A stretch of 64,000 nucleotides of DNA from Parabacteroides sp900760525 (GCF_049860805.1 NZ_CP187555.1:1-64000), one strand, 5' to 3'. Shown: positions 24,988-34,360, numbered from the stretch's first letter. Translations and numbers: made by a program. Notes: a model not told the origin generated them from the letters alone.

Positions 24988-26067
24988 TTAACGTTCTGCC
25001 AGAATAATGACCGGGTTCTCGTCGTTCTCTTGTACTTCATAGCCTATCAGGTAGCGTCCGTCTTCGGAGGTGAAGCGGGGAACGAACGTATTCCCTTCCT
25101 TGAACTCGAACGTGTGACCGGGATAGGGCAACCTGACGCTTTCCACTTTCTCCTCTTTTTCATCGTAGCCGATCAGATAGGAGTTGCTGTTCAGGTTGGC
25201 TGTCAGGTACAATTTGTTATTGCTGTTCCCTACGACATTGATCTGTGCCGCATTTTTCTCCTTGAACAGGCTATTGCGCGGGTCTTGCAACCGGTAGCGT
25301 CCCCCTTCTTCCAACTTGTATTTTCCTGCATCCACCACCCAGCGTGGGATAATCGTGTTCTCTTTCGTGATCCGGAAGATCGTGTCGTTGAACATCTCCT
25401 TCACATAGTTGCCGGACGGGGAGGAGAATACTTTGCATTCGTTATAGAACACCATCGTGATTTCCCCCGGCTCGAAGCTCCGGGCATACGGGATCGAATC
25501 CAGCACGGTCGAGTCGCGGAACAGATACATCCGTATCGGTTCTTTTCCTGAAATGTTCTGGACGTATCCGATATTGCGCCCGTCGGGCAGGGGAAGCACT
25601 TCCCTGATGTTTTTATTTTGGGGGACGGGTGTTGTCCGTTTCCATTTGCCGTCCCATCCGTATGTCTTGATCCATTTGTTGTTGTCGTCGATATGGATGC
25701 CTTCGGGGCCGACCCACGGATTACCAGCGGATATATATTCTTCCGGTCCTTCGCCTTTGGTACCGATCGTCCGGATAAATTTTCCTTCCGGGTTGAAGAG
25801 GTATATTTTATTGTTGTTGAAGACAAGCAGCTTATCCTGGTAGTAGACAATCTGCGGTATGTACCCGGTCAACAACACGGAGTCGCTCGTTTCCAACGGG
25901 ATGAAACGTACGTCCTTCGCCCATTCGTCCAGTTTTATTTCGGTTGGCTCTCTATCGAAAACGGGGGCTATATTGATTGTTTGGCAGACCGTATCGTCCG
26001 CCTCTTGTCTATTTGAATTCTGGCAACCAGCCAATATTCCGCATAGTAGTAATATCCATTTATTCAT
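24988..26067 (-). CDS. 6-bladed beta-propeller lipoprotein
   Basis: A 359-residue lipoprotein (MNKWILLLCGILAGC lipobox) of the Bacteroidales 6-bladed beta-propeller group (formerly DUF5128). Repeated blade-like segments include IKLDEWAKDVRFIPLETSD, YLFNPEGKFIRTIGTKGEGPEE and YLIGYDEKEEKVESVRLP. Function is not established for the family; many members are encoded near transport or sensing genes. A TATCTTTC sequence near 26085 on the minus strand resembles a -7 element. Confidence 0.85.
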   Translation of the reverse strand: MNKWILLLCGILAGCQNSNRQEADDTVCQTINIAPVFDREPTEIKLDEWAKDVRFIPLETSDSVLLTGYIPQIVYYQDKLLVFNNNKIYLFNPEGKFIRTIGTKGEGPEEYISAGNPWVGPEGIHIDDNNKWIKTYGWDGKWKRTTPVPQNKNIREVLPLPDGRNIGYVQNISGKEPIRMYLFRDSTVLDSIPYARSFEPGEITMVFYNECKVFSSPSGNYVKEMFNDTIFRITKENTIIPRWVVDAGKYKLEEGGRYRLQDPRNSLFKEKNAAQINVVGNSNNKLYLTANLNSNSYLIGYDEKEEKVESVRLPYPGHTFEFKEGNTFVPRFTSEDGRYLIGYEVQENDENPVIILAER

Positions 26068-26223
26068 ATATCATATTATTAGGCTGCCGAAAGATAGGGA
26101 AAATTTTGTTTATTTGGGAGTTATAGATCATCATTTCAGGACAATCACACCCAATTCAGCAACAACAATTTCTTGCATCTATGGAGAGAAAGAATTTTTC
26201 GTTCCGAATAATTCTTTCTTAAA

Positions 26224-26335
26224 TGCCTACTAATTCTGTAATCGGTGCCAGCGATTATATAGTCACAGGCACTGATTATATAATTGCTGGCACTGATTAT
26301 GTAATCACAGTCACTGATTATAGAATTAGTAGGCA
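26224..26335. repeat. 21-bp palindromic tandem array
   Basis: Five units at exact 21-bp spacing (26232, 26253, 26274, 26295 and 26316), each containing a GATTAT-nn-AATC-like small palindrome. The first unit reads as the inverse of the last, so the array ends form a 24-bp inverted repeat (26224-26247 and 26312-26335, 22 of 24 matching). It lies between two divergently transcribed genes. The rest of this 419-bp gap has no visible gene. Confidence 0.85.
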
Positions 26336-26453
26336 CTCTTATCTTTTTATGTCTATGTAGATAAGTTTTCTTGTAGCGGGGATGCATTGTTCCTTATATT
26401 TTGTTGTAAGGGTTAAACTCTGGCTATCTGTTGTGTATTTGTCGGATAGTCTG

Positions 26454-26461
26454 TATTTTTG
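26454..26461 (+). promoter_or_regulatory. Probable -7 promoter element of the acyl-CoA ligase gene
   Basis: TATTTTTG matches TAnnTTTG and lies 25 bp before the ATG at 26487. A TTG-rich stretch near 26430 could serve as the -33 element. Confidence 0.55.
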
Positions 26462-26486
26462 TCCAAATTATAATTCAGTGTGCGAT

Positions 26487-28151
26487 ATGATACAAGAGAA
26501 TTTTATCAAAATATATGAGGAAAGTTTCAAGAAGAACTGGGAACTGCCTGCCTTGACGGATTACAGCAAAGGGACGACCTTTTCTTTTGCCGATGTAGCG
26601 AAAGAGATTGCCCGTATCCACATATTATTTGAAGAATGCCAGATACGGCGGGGGGATAAGATTGCTCTGATCGGGAAAGACAGTGCCCGTTGGTGCATTG
26701 TTTATATGGCCGCTGTTACATACGGGGCGATTATCGTGCCTATCCTGCAAGACTTCAGTCCGAACGATGTGCACCATATTATCAACCATTCCGAATCGGT
26801 TTTCCTTTTTGTTAGCGATCGTATCTGGGATACGCTGGAAGAAGAAATGATCGAGGACGTACGTGGCGTCTTTTCGCTATCCGATTTCCGTTGCCTGCAT
26901 CAGCGCGATGGTGAAAGCATCCAAAAGCTCCTGAAAGGGATGGATGAGAAGATGGCGGAGAAGTACCCGGACGGTTTCGGTAAGGACGATATCAAATATG
27001 CGGAACTGGATAACGACAAGGTGGTCCTGCTCAACTATACTTCCGGCACGACCGGATTCAGCAAAGGCGTCATGCTTACCGGAAACAACCTGGCGGGGAA
27101 TGTGATGTACGGCATCGGGCTTGGCGTATTGTACAGGGGGGAACGCGAACTCTGTTTCTTGCCGTTGGCGCATGCCTATAGTTGTGCGTTCAATTTCTTA
27201 GTGCCGATGGCTGTCGGGGCGCATGTCTACCTGCTGGGTAAGGTGCCTTCTCCCAAAATCCTGTTGAAAGCCTTCGAAGAGGTGAAACCGAACCTGATCC
27301 TGACGGTTCCGTTGATCTTAGAGAAGATTTATAAGAAGATGATCCTGCCGCAACTTAGCAAAACGACGATGAAGGTGGCATTGAACATCCCGCTCTTGGA
27401 CTCCCGTATCTATGCACAGATCCGGAAGAAGTTGGTGGATTCTTTTGGCGGACGTTTCCGTGAAGTGATCGTGGGAGGGGCTGCCATGAATGAAGAGGTG
27501 ACGAATTTCCTCTATAAGATCAAATTCCCGTTCACGATCGGCTACGGCATGACGGAATGCGGACCGCTGATCAGCTATGACCATAATGACGAATATGTGC
27601 CCGGATCATGCGGCCAGATATTGAAAGGTATCATGAAGGTGCGCATCGACTCGGAAGATCCCTATAATAAGGTAGGGGAAATCCAGGTGAGCGGCGAAAA
27701 TGTGATGAAAGGTTACTATAAGAACGAGGAAGCGACTTCCAATGTCTTTACGGAGGACGGCTGGTTGCGTACGGGTGACCTGGGAACGATCGACGCCGAT
27801 AACCGTATTTATATCCGCGGCCGAAGCAAGACGATGATTTTGGGGGCGAGCGGACAGAATATATATCCGGAAGAGATCGAATCGAAACTGAACAACCTGC
27901 CGTTCGTTATGGAAAGCATCATAATCGAGAAGGACGGTAAGTTGGTGGGGCTTGTTTATCCGGATTATGATACGGTGGACGGCACGGGGGTTTCACACGA
28001 AGACCTTCCGATCATCATGGAGCAGAACCGGATCGAACTTAACAAACTTTTAGCTCCTTACGAGGCCGTCTCCGCCCTGCAATTGTATCCGACGGAATTT
28101 GAAAAGACGCCTAAGAAAAGTATTAAGCGTTACTTGTATAGCAACTACTAA
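26487..28151 (+). CDS. AMP-binding long-chain acyl-CoA synthetase
   Basis: Activates fatty acids to acyl-CoA through an acyl-adenylate. 554 residues with the ANL-family ATP motif YTSGTTGFSKGVML near 195, the GYGMTECGP motif near 350, WLRTGDLG near 430, and a C-terminal lysine region PKKSIKRYLY. ATG 26487 gives MIQENFIKIYEESF, as expected; an in-frame start at 26382 would extend into the intergenic array side. Substrate range cannot be read from sequence. Confidence 0.92.
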   Translation: MIQENFIKIYEESFKKNWELPALTDYSKGTTFSFADVAKEIARIHILFEECQIRRGDKIALIGKDSARWCIVYMAAVTYGAIIVPILQDFSPNDVHHIINHSESVFLFVSDRIWDTLEEEMIEDVRGVFSLSDFRCLHQRDGESIQKLLKGMDEKMAEKYPDGFGKDDIKYAELDNDKVVLLNYTSGTTGFSKGVMLTGNNLAGNVMYGIGLGVLYRGERELCFLPLAHAYSCAFNFLVPMAVGAHVYLLGKVPSPKILLKAFEEVKPNLILTVPLILEKIYKKMILPQLSKTTMKVALNIPLLDSRIYAQIRKKLVDSFGGRFREVIVGGAAMNEEVTNFLYKIKFPFTIGYGMTECGPLISYDHNDEYVPGSCGQILKGIMKVRIDSEDPYNKVGEIQVSGENVMKGYYKNEEATSNVFTEDGWLRTGDLGTIDADNRIYIRGRSKTMILGASGQNIYPEEIESKLNNLPFVMESIIIEKDGKLVGLVYPDYDTVDGTGVSHEDLPIIMEQNRIELNKLLAPYEAVSALQLYPTEFEKTPKKSIKRYLYSNY

Positions 28152-28248
28152 TCAATTTATCCGGTCTGTAAATCAGCTTGTTGCTACTCTTGTAGAAAAT
28201 ATTTTAAAAAAAAGTGCACTATGTTGTACAACATATTTGATTAATACA

Positions 28249-28256
28249 TACATTTG
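28249..28256 (+). promoter_or_regulatory. Probable -7 promoter element of the acidic lipoprotein gene
   Basis: TACATTTG matches TAnnTTTG, 51 bp before the ATG. A TTGT at 28224 lies about 21 bp upstream. The preceding A-rich stretch may be an UP-like region. Confidence 0.6.
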
Positions 28257-28307
28257 CATCGTTTTAAGACAAGAAGATATTATAGACCGTTTAAATTAGA
28301 AAACAAA

Positions 28308-28538
28308 ATGAAAAAGTTAGTTGCATTTGCTGCCGTTATCGCAGCTGTATCATTCGCATCTTGTGGCAACAAATCAGCAGAAAACACTGAAGTTGCAGAA
28401 ACTGAAACAGAAGCTACAGTAGAAGAAGTTGTTGCCCCTGCTGAAGAAGCTACAACAGAAGAAGCTACAGTTGCTGAAGGTGATTCTACTGCTGTTGAAG
28501 CTCCGACTGCTGAAACTGAAGCTGCTCCTGCTGAATAA
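28308..28538 (+). CDS. Small acidic lipoprotein
   Basis: 76 residues: a lipoprotein signal (MKKLVAFAAVIAAVSFASC) followed by a low-complexity tail rich in Glu, Ala, Thr and Val with no aromatic residues. It is flanked by its own promoter and a strong terminator, so it is probably an abundant monocistronic transcript. It may be a disordered spacer or surface protein; no family function is known. An in-frame start at 28254 would include the promoter and was rejected. Confidence 0.75.
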   Translation: MKKLVAFAAVIAAVSFASCGNKSAENTEVAETETEATVEEVVAPAEEATTEEATVAEGDSTAVEAPTAETEAAPAE

Positions 28539-28563
28539 TCATTCAGTAATCAGTAATGAGGAC

Positions 28564-28597
28564 AGTCTGTATGCGTGTAACATACAGACTTTTTTTG
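28564..28597 (+). terminator. Strong Rho-independent terminator
   Basis: A perfect 10-bp stem, AGTCTGTATG with CATACAGACT, and a 7-base loop, followed by a T tract. It lies 25 bp after the lipoprotein stop. Confidence 0.9.
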
Positions 28598-28617
28598 TTT
28601 TTAAACCTATGTAATTT

Positions 28618-30723
28618 ATGTATATGAAACGAACGCTATTACTCCTTCCGGCTATTGCTTGCTTGAGCCTGTCTGCTTTCGCACAGGTTCCTGTAGATAA
28701 AACTGTCTCCTTGCAGAGTGTTGAAATCCAGGGGAAACGCTTTGGCGGCCTGACCGGCGGTGAAGTGAAACGCCTGCAGGTGGACAGTAACCTGAGTGGC
28801 TTGACCGGGACGACAGCCGATGTATTCCGCCTATTGCCTTCCGTTGTGACGGATATCGAGGGAGGGATTACCTTTCGTGGTTCCAGCCATCCCGGTTTGT
28901 TGATTGACGGAGTGCCCTACGGGCTGATGGAAGAGTATAGCGGGGATATGCTGATCCAGCTTCCGGCGTTGTTCTTCGACCGGGTGTCGATGACGGCAAC
29001 CCCTTCTATCGAGCTGGTGCCGGATGGGGATGCGGGAATCCTGAACTTGTCGTCCGCGGCTTATACGGCCGGCGACTCGCCGCTGGTCTTGACGTTGGGT
29101 ACCGGATTCCAGGAACGCTATAATGTCGGTGCGGTCCTGAACCTGCATCCGGGTAAGTTCCATGTCGTCGGGAAATATAATTACCGTCGCGAATACCGTA
29201 AACGTACGTTCAGCAAGTCGACGGCGAATAAGGCCGGGACGACCGTCATGAACAACAACGCCGCAGCCCGTCCTGATGTGCATCTGGCCGACCTGAGTGT
29301 CGGGTACGACCTGACGGCGAATGACCTGATCACGGTCTACGGCTTGTACAGCTTGATGGACTACAGCCGCTACGGAAAGATTCATAACAATAAGTTGGTG
29401 GATGGGAACCTGCAACCGGTGATGTTCCGCCATCGTTATAATGACCAGCGACAGGAAGCGTATGCTGCCGAAGCCCGTTGGAGCCATGCCTTCGACAATC
29501 CTCAGGATCGTTTGAGCGTCGTATTCAATTACAATAATTTCGGGTATGACGAGGATAACGAATACAAGAACGAGAAACCGGAAACGGGTAAGATTATCGC
29601 CGAAGACAACTATTATGTCAATCAGGACAAGAATAATTATTACCTGTCTGCTATCTACGGCAAACTCTTTGCTGACGACTGGCGTTTGCGTGTAGGATAT
29701 ATCGGGCGTTTTAAGAATGAGAGCTATTATGCTTACGGGAACAAACTGGCTGCGGGAGAGTGGCAGTCCGACCCGCAGAAGGAAAATGAATATAACTTTA
29801 ATCGCCGTACGAACTTGTTGCTGGCTGCTTTGGAAAAGAAGTGGGGCAGTTTCTATGCCGAAGCGGGCGTGCAAGGTGAACTGAACTGGCAAAAGATTGA
29901 CACACGTTATAAGATTGATGATGTAGCCGAAAAGTACCCGATGGTAAAGAGCACTTCCCGTTTCCATCTCTTCCCCCGTTTGAAGTTGGGCTACCAGACG
30001 GATAAAGCCGGAGAGTTGGTATTGAGCTACGTGCAACGCGTAATCCGCCCTTACGGCAGTTACCTGAATGTGTTTACCGACCGTAGCGACGCTACGCATA
30101 TCTGGAAAGGCAATCCGGATTTGAAAGACGAACTGATCCATTCGGTCGAATTGTCTTATTCGTATGCTACTTCTGCTTTCCGGTTCTCACCGAGCCTTTA
30201 CTACCGGAATAAGAAGAACCGCATCATGGACAGGGTGGAGGATGCAGGTGAAAGCGGGACGATCTGGACAAAGGAGAATATCGGCCATAGCCAAACCTTC
30301 GGATTTGAACTGTCCGGAACCTGGCAACCGGTCCGTATGCTGTTGATCGGTTTATCCGGTGATATCTACCGGGATGAGATCGACGGGCGCACAATCGGTT
30401 ATGATGAAAAGAAGTCGATGGTCTGCGGTGATGTCAAAGGATCTGTCAACATCAGCATCACCCCGACAACGGAGTTACAGCTCGATGGCTTTTATATCTC
30501 CGACCAGCTTACCCCGCAAGGGAAGATCAAGCACCGTTCCAGCGTCAACGCCGGTATCTCGCAATATTTCATGAACCGCAAGCTACGTGCCAACCTGAGC
30601 ATCAATAACATCTTCAACGGCCTCGAAGAAACAACGATCGTCGATACAAAAGACCTGCAAATGACACAGATCCGCAATCGCGACGCACAGGTGACTTGGG
30701 TGACGCTGACGTATAACCTGTAA
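28618..30723 (+). CDS. TonB-dependent outer-membrane receptor
   Basis: Imports a ligand across the outer membrane with TonB energy. 701 residues with a signal peptide (LSLSAFAQ), a plug domain (about 30-150) containing GTTADVFRLLPSV and GSSHPGLLIDGVPYG, then a 22-strand-type barrel ending in the aromatic-rich VTWVTLTYNL. There is no N-terminal carboxypeptidase-like domain and no adjacent SusD, so it is not a standard SusCD pair. The substrate is unknown. ATG 28618 or 28624 (MKRT) could be the start. Confidence 0.9.
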   Translation: MYMKRTLLLLPAIACLSLSAFAQVPVDKTVSLQSVEIQGKRFGGLTGGEVKRLQVDSNLSGLTGTTADVFRLLPSVVTDIEGGITFRGSSHPGLLIDGVPYGLMEEYSGDMLIQLPALFFDRVSMTATPSIELVPDGDAGILNLSSAAYTAGDSPLVLTLGTGFQERYNVGAVLNLHPGKFHVVGKYNYRREYRKRTFSKSTANKAGTTVMNNNAAARPDVHLADLSVGYDLTANDLITVYGLYSLMDYSRYGKIHNNKLVDGNLQPVMFRHRYNDQRQEAYAAEARWSHAFDNPQDRLSVVFNYNNFGYDEDNEYKNEKPETGKIIAEDNYYVNQDKNNYYLSAIYGKLFADDWRLRVGYIGRFKNESYYAYGNKLAAGEWQSDPQKENEYNFNRRTNLLLAALEKKWGSFYAEAGVQGELNWQKIDTRYKIDDVAEKYPMVKSTSRFHLFPRLKLGYQTDKAGELVLSYVQRVIRPYGSYLNVFTDRSDATHIWKGNPDLKDELIHSVELSYSYATSAFRFSPSLYYRNKKNRIMDRVEDAGESGTIWTKENIGHSQTFGFELSGTWQPVRMLLIGLSGDIYRDEIDGRTIGYDEKKSMVCGDVKGSVNISITPTTELQLDGFYISDQLTPQGKIKHRSSVNAGISQYFMNRKLRANLSINNIFNGLEETTIVDTKDLQMTQIRNRDAQVTWVTLTYNL

Positions 30724-30734
30724 GTCGCCGGTAT

Positions 30735-32030
30735 TTATCCCTCTTGTTTGTTCCGCTCTTTCTTCGGGATGAACAGGATTAAGCGTATGGACTGGTCGTA
30801 GGTGAAGTAGCTCCATACCCATTCGATCAGGACCATGATCTTGTTCTTTACTCCCAGGATGGAACGCAGGTGTACGCCCATCCAGACCAGCCAGGCGATA
30901 AAGCCGTGCAACTTTACCTTATGGAGGTCGGCGACAGCTTTGTTACGGCCGACGGTTGCCAATGTTCCGAGGTTTTTATAATGGAAAGGTTTCATCGGTT
31001 CACCCTTTTCCATGCGTTTCAGGTTGTCGGCAAGCAGGAGACCTTGCTGGATGGCGACCTGGGCAACCTGCGGATGGCCGTTCGGATAGTCGGTTTCCGT
31101 TTGTAGGCAGACATCGCCGATGGCGAATACATTTCCCGAACCGTGCAGTTGGTTGTATTCATTGACCAGGATACGTCCGCCCCGGCCTAATTCCTTATTG
31201 TCGATCTGCTCGAAGCGGGTGGCTGTTACGCCGCTTACCCAGACGACTGTTTTCGTTTCGATGGAAGAGTCGTCGTCTAATATGACTTTATCGTCTTTGT
31301 AATCGACCACCTTTTTTTGTAGCATGACTTTGACGCCCATCCCTTCCAGGAACCGCTTTGCGTTGTCCGACGCCTCTTCCGACATGGCGGCAAGCAGGTG
31401 GGGCGAACCTTCCACTAAGTAAATATTCATCTCCGATTGTTTCAGGTCTGGATAATCTTTAGGCAGGACGAAATGTTTCATCTCCGCCAGTACGCCCGAT
31501 ATCTCGACACCTGTAGCACCCCCGCCAACGATGACGACATTCATCAAGGCCTGCTTCTCTTGCGGATCGGTGCAGATCGTCGCTTTCTCGAAATTAGAGA
31601 GGAGCGTGTTGCGCAGGATAAGAGCCTCTTCGATAGTTTTCATCGGCAGCGTTTGTTTTTCGATAACCTCATTCCCGAAGAAGTTGGTGACTGTGCCGGA
31701 AGCGATTATTAGGTAATCATATTTCAGTTCTCCGATAGAGGTCAGTATCAGGTTCTTTTCCCGTACGATCGCTTTCACTTCGGCAAGCCGGAAAAAGAAG
31801 TCTTTCCGTTTTTGGAATATCTTGCGGAAAGGGAAGGAGATGGAACTCGATTCGAGCCCGGAAGAGGCTACCTGATAGAGTAATGGCGGGAACTGGTGAT
31901 AGTTGTTCTTGTCAATCAATACGATTTGGAAATTACTACCCTTAAGTCTGTTGGCAAGCTTTAATCCTCCAAAGCCCCCGCCAATGATAACGACCCGTTT
32001 CTTATCTGTGCCTGCAATGTTGAACCCCAT
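30735..32030 (-). CDS. ndh: Type II NADH:quinone oxidoreductase
   Basis: A single-subunit, non-proton-pumping NADH dehydrogenase on the inner membrane face. 431 residues with two Rossmann motifs, IIGGGFGGLKLANRL near residue 15 (FAD) and VIVGGGATGVEISGVLAEM near 170 (NADH), and a C-terminal hydrophobic or amphipathic membrane-binding region (AWLVWMGVHLRSILG and IEWVWSYFTYD). It converges with the TonB receptor gene, with only 11 bp between stops. Confidence 0.92.
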   Translation of the reverse strand: MGFNIAGTDKKRVVIIGGGFGGLKLANRLKGSNFQIVLIDKNNYHQFPPLLYQVASSGLESSSISFPFRKIFQKRKDFFFRLAEVKAIVREKNLILTSIGELKYDYLIIASGTVTNFFGNEVIEKQTLPMKTIEEALILRNTLLSNFEKATICTDPQEKQALMNVVIVGGGATGVEISGVLAEMKHFVLPKDYPDLKQSEMNIYLVEGSPHLLAAMSEEASDNAKRFLEGMGVKVMLQKKVVDYKDDKVILDDDSSIETKTVVWVSGVTATRFEQIDNKELGRGGRILVNEYNQLHGSGNVFAIGDVCLQTETDYPNGHPQVAQVAIQQGLLLADNLKRMEKGEPMKPFHYKNLGTLATVGRNKAVADLHKVKLHGFIAWLVWMGVHLRSILGVKNKIMVLIEWVWSYFTYDQSIRLILFIPKKERNKQEG

Positions 32031-32109
32031 GCCATCAGTGTTTTATGCTTTAAGATAAAACAAATAACCCGGTAATAAGTTGCAGGAAAGCAGAGGGGGA
32101 GTGCATTGT

Positions 32110-32203
32110 TTCTCTTGTATTACAGGAGAATCGGTTTGTTACGATCATCGTAAACGGACTGTTTAGGGTATCGTAAGCGAGCTTTTACGCTCACCGTAAA
32201 AAC
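32110..32203. repeat. 22-23-bp hairpin array
   Basis: Successive small hairpins: TCTC-tTGTA with TACAg-GAGA (about 32111-32129), TTACGAT-c-ATCGTAA (32139-32153), a decayed unit around 32165, and TTTTACG-ctcac-CGTAAAA (32183-32201). The word CGTAA recurs at 32149, 32172 and 32195 (23-bp spacing). It lies between apbE and ndh. Confidence 0.75.
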
Positions 32204-32211
32204 GCATGCAG

Positions 32212-33201
32212 CTACTTTTGCAGGTATTGTGAGAAGCCGGGCGAATAATCAGTCTGAAACTTTCCGTTTTCATCCGAATAGATAAACATATATTCGATAT
32301 CCGGTAGCTGCTCCTTTATTTTGCGGGTTTCTTCACGCCCCATTGCCATAAATGCGGTGGCATAGGCATCGGCAGTCATGCAGTCGGAAGCAATAACGGT
32401 GACGCTTCCGACTGGCTGGGCGGCAGGATAGCCGGTGAGCGGGTTAATCGTATGGGCGTATTTCTTGCCGTCTTTGATGTAGAAGTTACGGTAGTCCCCG
32501 GAAGTGGCAAGACCGAAACGGCCGCAGAGCTGTACAACTTCTTCTATTTCCTGGTTGATCCCCATCGAATCGTCGACCGGTTTATTGATGCCGAGATGCC
32601 AGCATTTACCTCTCTCATTGACTCCTTTGGTGGTAAATTCGCCGCCGATATCGACCATATAGTTTTGAATGCCTTTGCTTTCCAGCAGGCGGGCGATCAC
32701 TTCGCAACTGCATCCGTCGCCTATAGACGAACAGTTCAGCATGATGCGCGGATCGTCTTTTATTATCCGTCGCCCTTCCAGACGGATTTTCTTATAGCCG
32801 ACGAAGGTGCGGACACTGTCTATCATCCGAGGCGTGACACTGTCCATTTTACTGAATCCGAATCCCCAGAGGTTGATCAGCGGGGCGCTGGTAATATCGT
32901 AAATACCGTTTGTTTTGGCAGATACTTCCATCGCTTTGCGGAATACTTCGGCGAAGAGGGTATCAACTTCGATATCCTTGTTTCGGTTGACCTGCGAGAT
33001 GATGGAAAGCGAGTCGAACGGATTGAGGGCATGGTAATACCGTTTCAGTTCGGCATGTATTTCGTCATCAAGAGGTTCGGTGTATTGGTAGCGAATCTTG
33101 TAAGGGGTGTGCAACCTCCCGCTCGTCTCGATGTATCGTAATGGTTTGTCACAACTGCCCAAGAGAAGCAGGGTGAAAAGGAAGAGTATGTTTGCTTTCA
33201 T
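32212..33201 (-). CDS. apbE: FAD:protein FMN transferase (ApbE), lipoprotein
   Basis: Attaches FMN covalently to Thr of flavoproteins such as NqrB, NqrC and RnfG. 329 residues with a lipoprotein signal (LFTLLLLGSC) and ApbE features: NPFDSLSIISQVNR, GIYDITSAPLINLWGFG, a central IGDGCSCEVIARLLE, YMVDIGGEFTTKG, and a C-terminal TINPLTGYPA followed by TADAYATAFMAMG. It is probably exported and anchored facing the periplasm. No client protein is encoded nearby. Confidence 0.93.
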   Translation of the reverse strand: MKANILFLFTLLLLGSCDKPLRYIETSGRLHTPYKIRYQYTEPLDDEIHAELKRYYHALNPFDSLSIISQVNRNKDIEVDTLFAEVFRKAMEVSAKTNGIYDITSAPLINLWGFGFSKMDSVTPRMIDSVRTFVGYKKIRLEGRRIIKDDPRIMLNCSSIGDGCSCEVIARLLESKGIQNYMVDIGGEFTTKGVNERGKCWHLGINKPVDDSMGINQEIEEVVQLCGRFGLATSGDYRNFYIKDGKKYAHTINPLTGYPAAQPVGSVTVIASDCMTADAYATAFMAMGREETRKIKEQLPDIEYMFIYSDENGKFQTDYSPGFSQYLQK

Positions 33202-33227
33202 TTGAGTATGGAGTAATGGATATCTGA

Positions 33228-33326
33228 AGGACGCTGATTACGCTGACGGGTACAGACGGACGCAGGTATATTCCTCAAAGAATAAAAGTCTGCCTCCGTC
33301 TGCGTTTTTAGTGCGATCTGCGTCCT
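33228..33326. repeat. REP-like imperfect inverted repeat
   Basis: AGGACGCTGAT ... CAGACGGACGCAG on the left and CTGCCTCCGTCTGCG ... GATCTGCGTCCT on the right form an imperfect long hairpin of about 99 bp. The GCGTCC/CTGCGT words are typical of dispersed extragenic repeats seen in many bacteria. It fills the apbE-argF' gap. Confidence 0.6.
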
Positions 33327-33343
33327 CTGGATGGACGTGGTTC

Positions 33344-34300
33344 TTATTGCAACCCCATCAATATTTTCTTCAATACCGTCTGTGCCGATATTTCGCGGTT
33401 GGCGGCTTCGGGGATCACGATGCTCCGGGGGCTTTCGATCACGTCGTCCGTCACGATCATGTTGCGGCGGACAGGGAGGCAGTGCATGAAGTAGGCATCG
33501 TTTGTAAGTGCCATCTTTTCTGTGTCGACGGTCCAACTGCGGTCCATGTTGAGGACCTTGCCGTAGTTTGGATCGGCATAGGCCGCCCAGTTCTTGGCAT
33601 AGATAAAGTCCGCCCCTTCGAACGCCTTCTTCTGGTCGTATTCCACACGGGCGTTTCCGACGAAGCGCGGGTCCAGTTCGTAGCCTTCCGGATGGGTGAT
33701 GACGAACTCATAGTCTGTCGCGTTCATCCATTCGGCGAAACTGTTCGGAACAGCCTGTGGGAGCGATTTGGGATGCGGCGCCCAGGTCATAACCACCTTC
33801 GGGCGGTCTGTCTTCTTGTACTCCTCGATGGTGATCAGGTCGGCGAAACTCTGCAACGGGTGGCGGGTAGCCGCCTCCATACTGAATACCGGACGGCCGG
33901 AGTGTTGGATGAACTGGTTCAATATCTTTTCATTGTAATCGTCTTCCTTGCTTTCGAAACGGGCAAAGGAACGTACGCCGATCACGTCGCAATAACAGCC
34001 CATCACCGGAACCGCCTCTAAGAGATGTTCAGGCCTGTCGCCATCCATGATCACGCCGCGTTCGGTTTCTAATTTCCAGGCACCCTGGTTCACGTCGAGC
34101 ACCATCGTGTTCATGCCTAAATTCATGGCTGCCTTCTGGGTGGAGAGGCGGGTACGGAGGCTGGAGTTGAAAAATATCATTAATAACGTCTTGTTCTTAC
34201 CCAGTTCGGTAAACTGGTAACGGTCTTTCTTTATCTCGAAAGCCTCGGCGAGCGCCTTTTTGAGGTCGCCCAAGTCCTGTACACAAGTGAAGTTTCTCAT
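33344..34300 (-). CDS. argF': N-succinylornithine carbamoyltransferase
   Basis: Makes N-succinylcitrulline in the Bacteroidetes arginine pathway. 318 residues with the carbamoyl-phosphate motif FFNSSLRTRLS (about 43-53), the HCLPVRRN motif near 275 and the signature MDGDRPEH. Counting from MRNFTCV, the Pro in that segment is residue 90; in the characterised B. fragilis enzyme, Pro90 in this loop separates N-succinyl- from N-acetylornithine enzymes, which have Glu. ATG 34300 was chosen over 34327. A good promoter lies at 34325-34355. Confidence 0.9.
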   Translation of the reverse strand: MRNFTCVQDLGDLKKALAEAFEIKKDRYQFTELGKNKTLLMIFFNSSLRTRLSTQKAAMNLGMNTMVLDVNQGAWKLETERGVIMDGDRPEHLLEAVPVMGCYCDVIGVRSFARFESKEDDYNEKILNQFIQHSGRPVFSMEAATRHPLQSFADLITIEEYKKTDRPKVVMTWAPHPKSLPQAVPNSFAEWMNATDYEFVITHPEGYELDPRFVGNARVEYDQKKAFEGADFIYAKNWAAYADPNYGKVLNMDRSWTVDTEKMALTNDAYFMHCLPVRRNMIVTDDVIESPRSIVIPEAANREISAQTVLKKILMGLQ

Positions 34301-34324
34301 ATTATGCTGTTTAGTAGTGAGACG

Positions 34325-34355
34325 CAAATGTAGACATTTTCACGGAAAGTGCAAA
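34325..34355 (-). promoter_or_regulatory. Promoter of argF'
   Basis: On the minus strand, TTTG (34352-34355), 19 bp and TACATTTG (34325-34332), an almost ideal Bacteroidetes promoter 24 bp before the ATG. No ARG box was recognised here. Confidence 0.75.
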
Positions 34356-34360
34356 GCGCT

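Noticed and set aside
26145..26387. An 80-codon minus-strand gene with 7-residue repeats
   Set aside because: It is a by-product of the 21-bp array staying in frame.
28831..30141. A 436-codon minus-strand frame inside the TonB receptor gene
   Set aside because: Opposite-strand shadow of a well-supported gene; composition is arginine and histidine rich without any domain.
28618..30723. Polysaccharide utilization locus around the TonB receptor
   Set aside because: There is no SusD partner, glycoside hydrolase or sensor next to it; the GH78 gene is 22 kb away.
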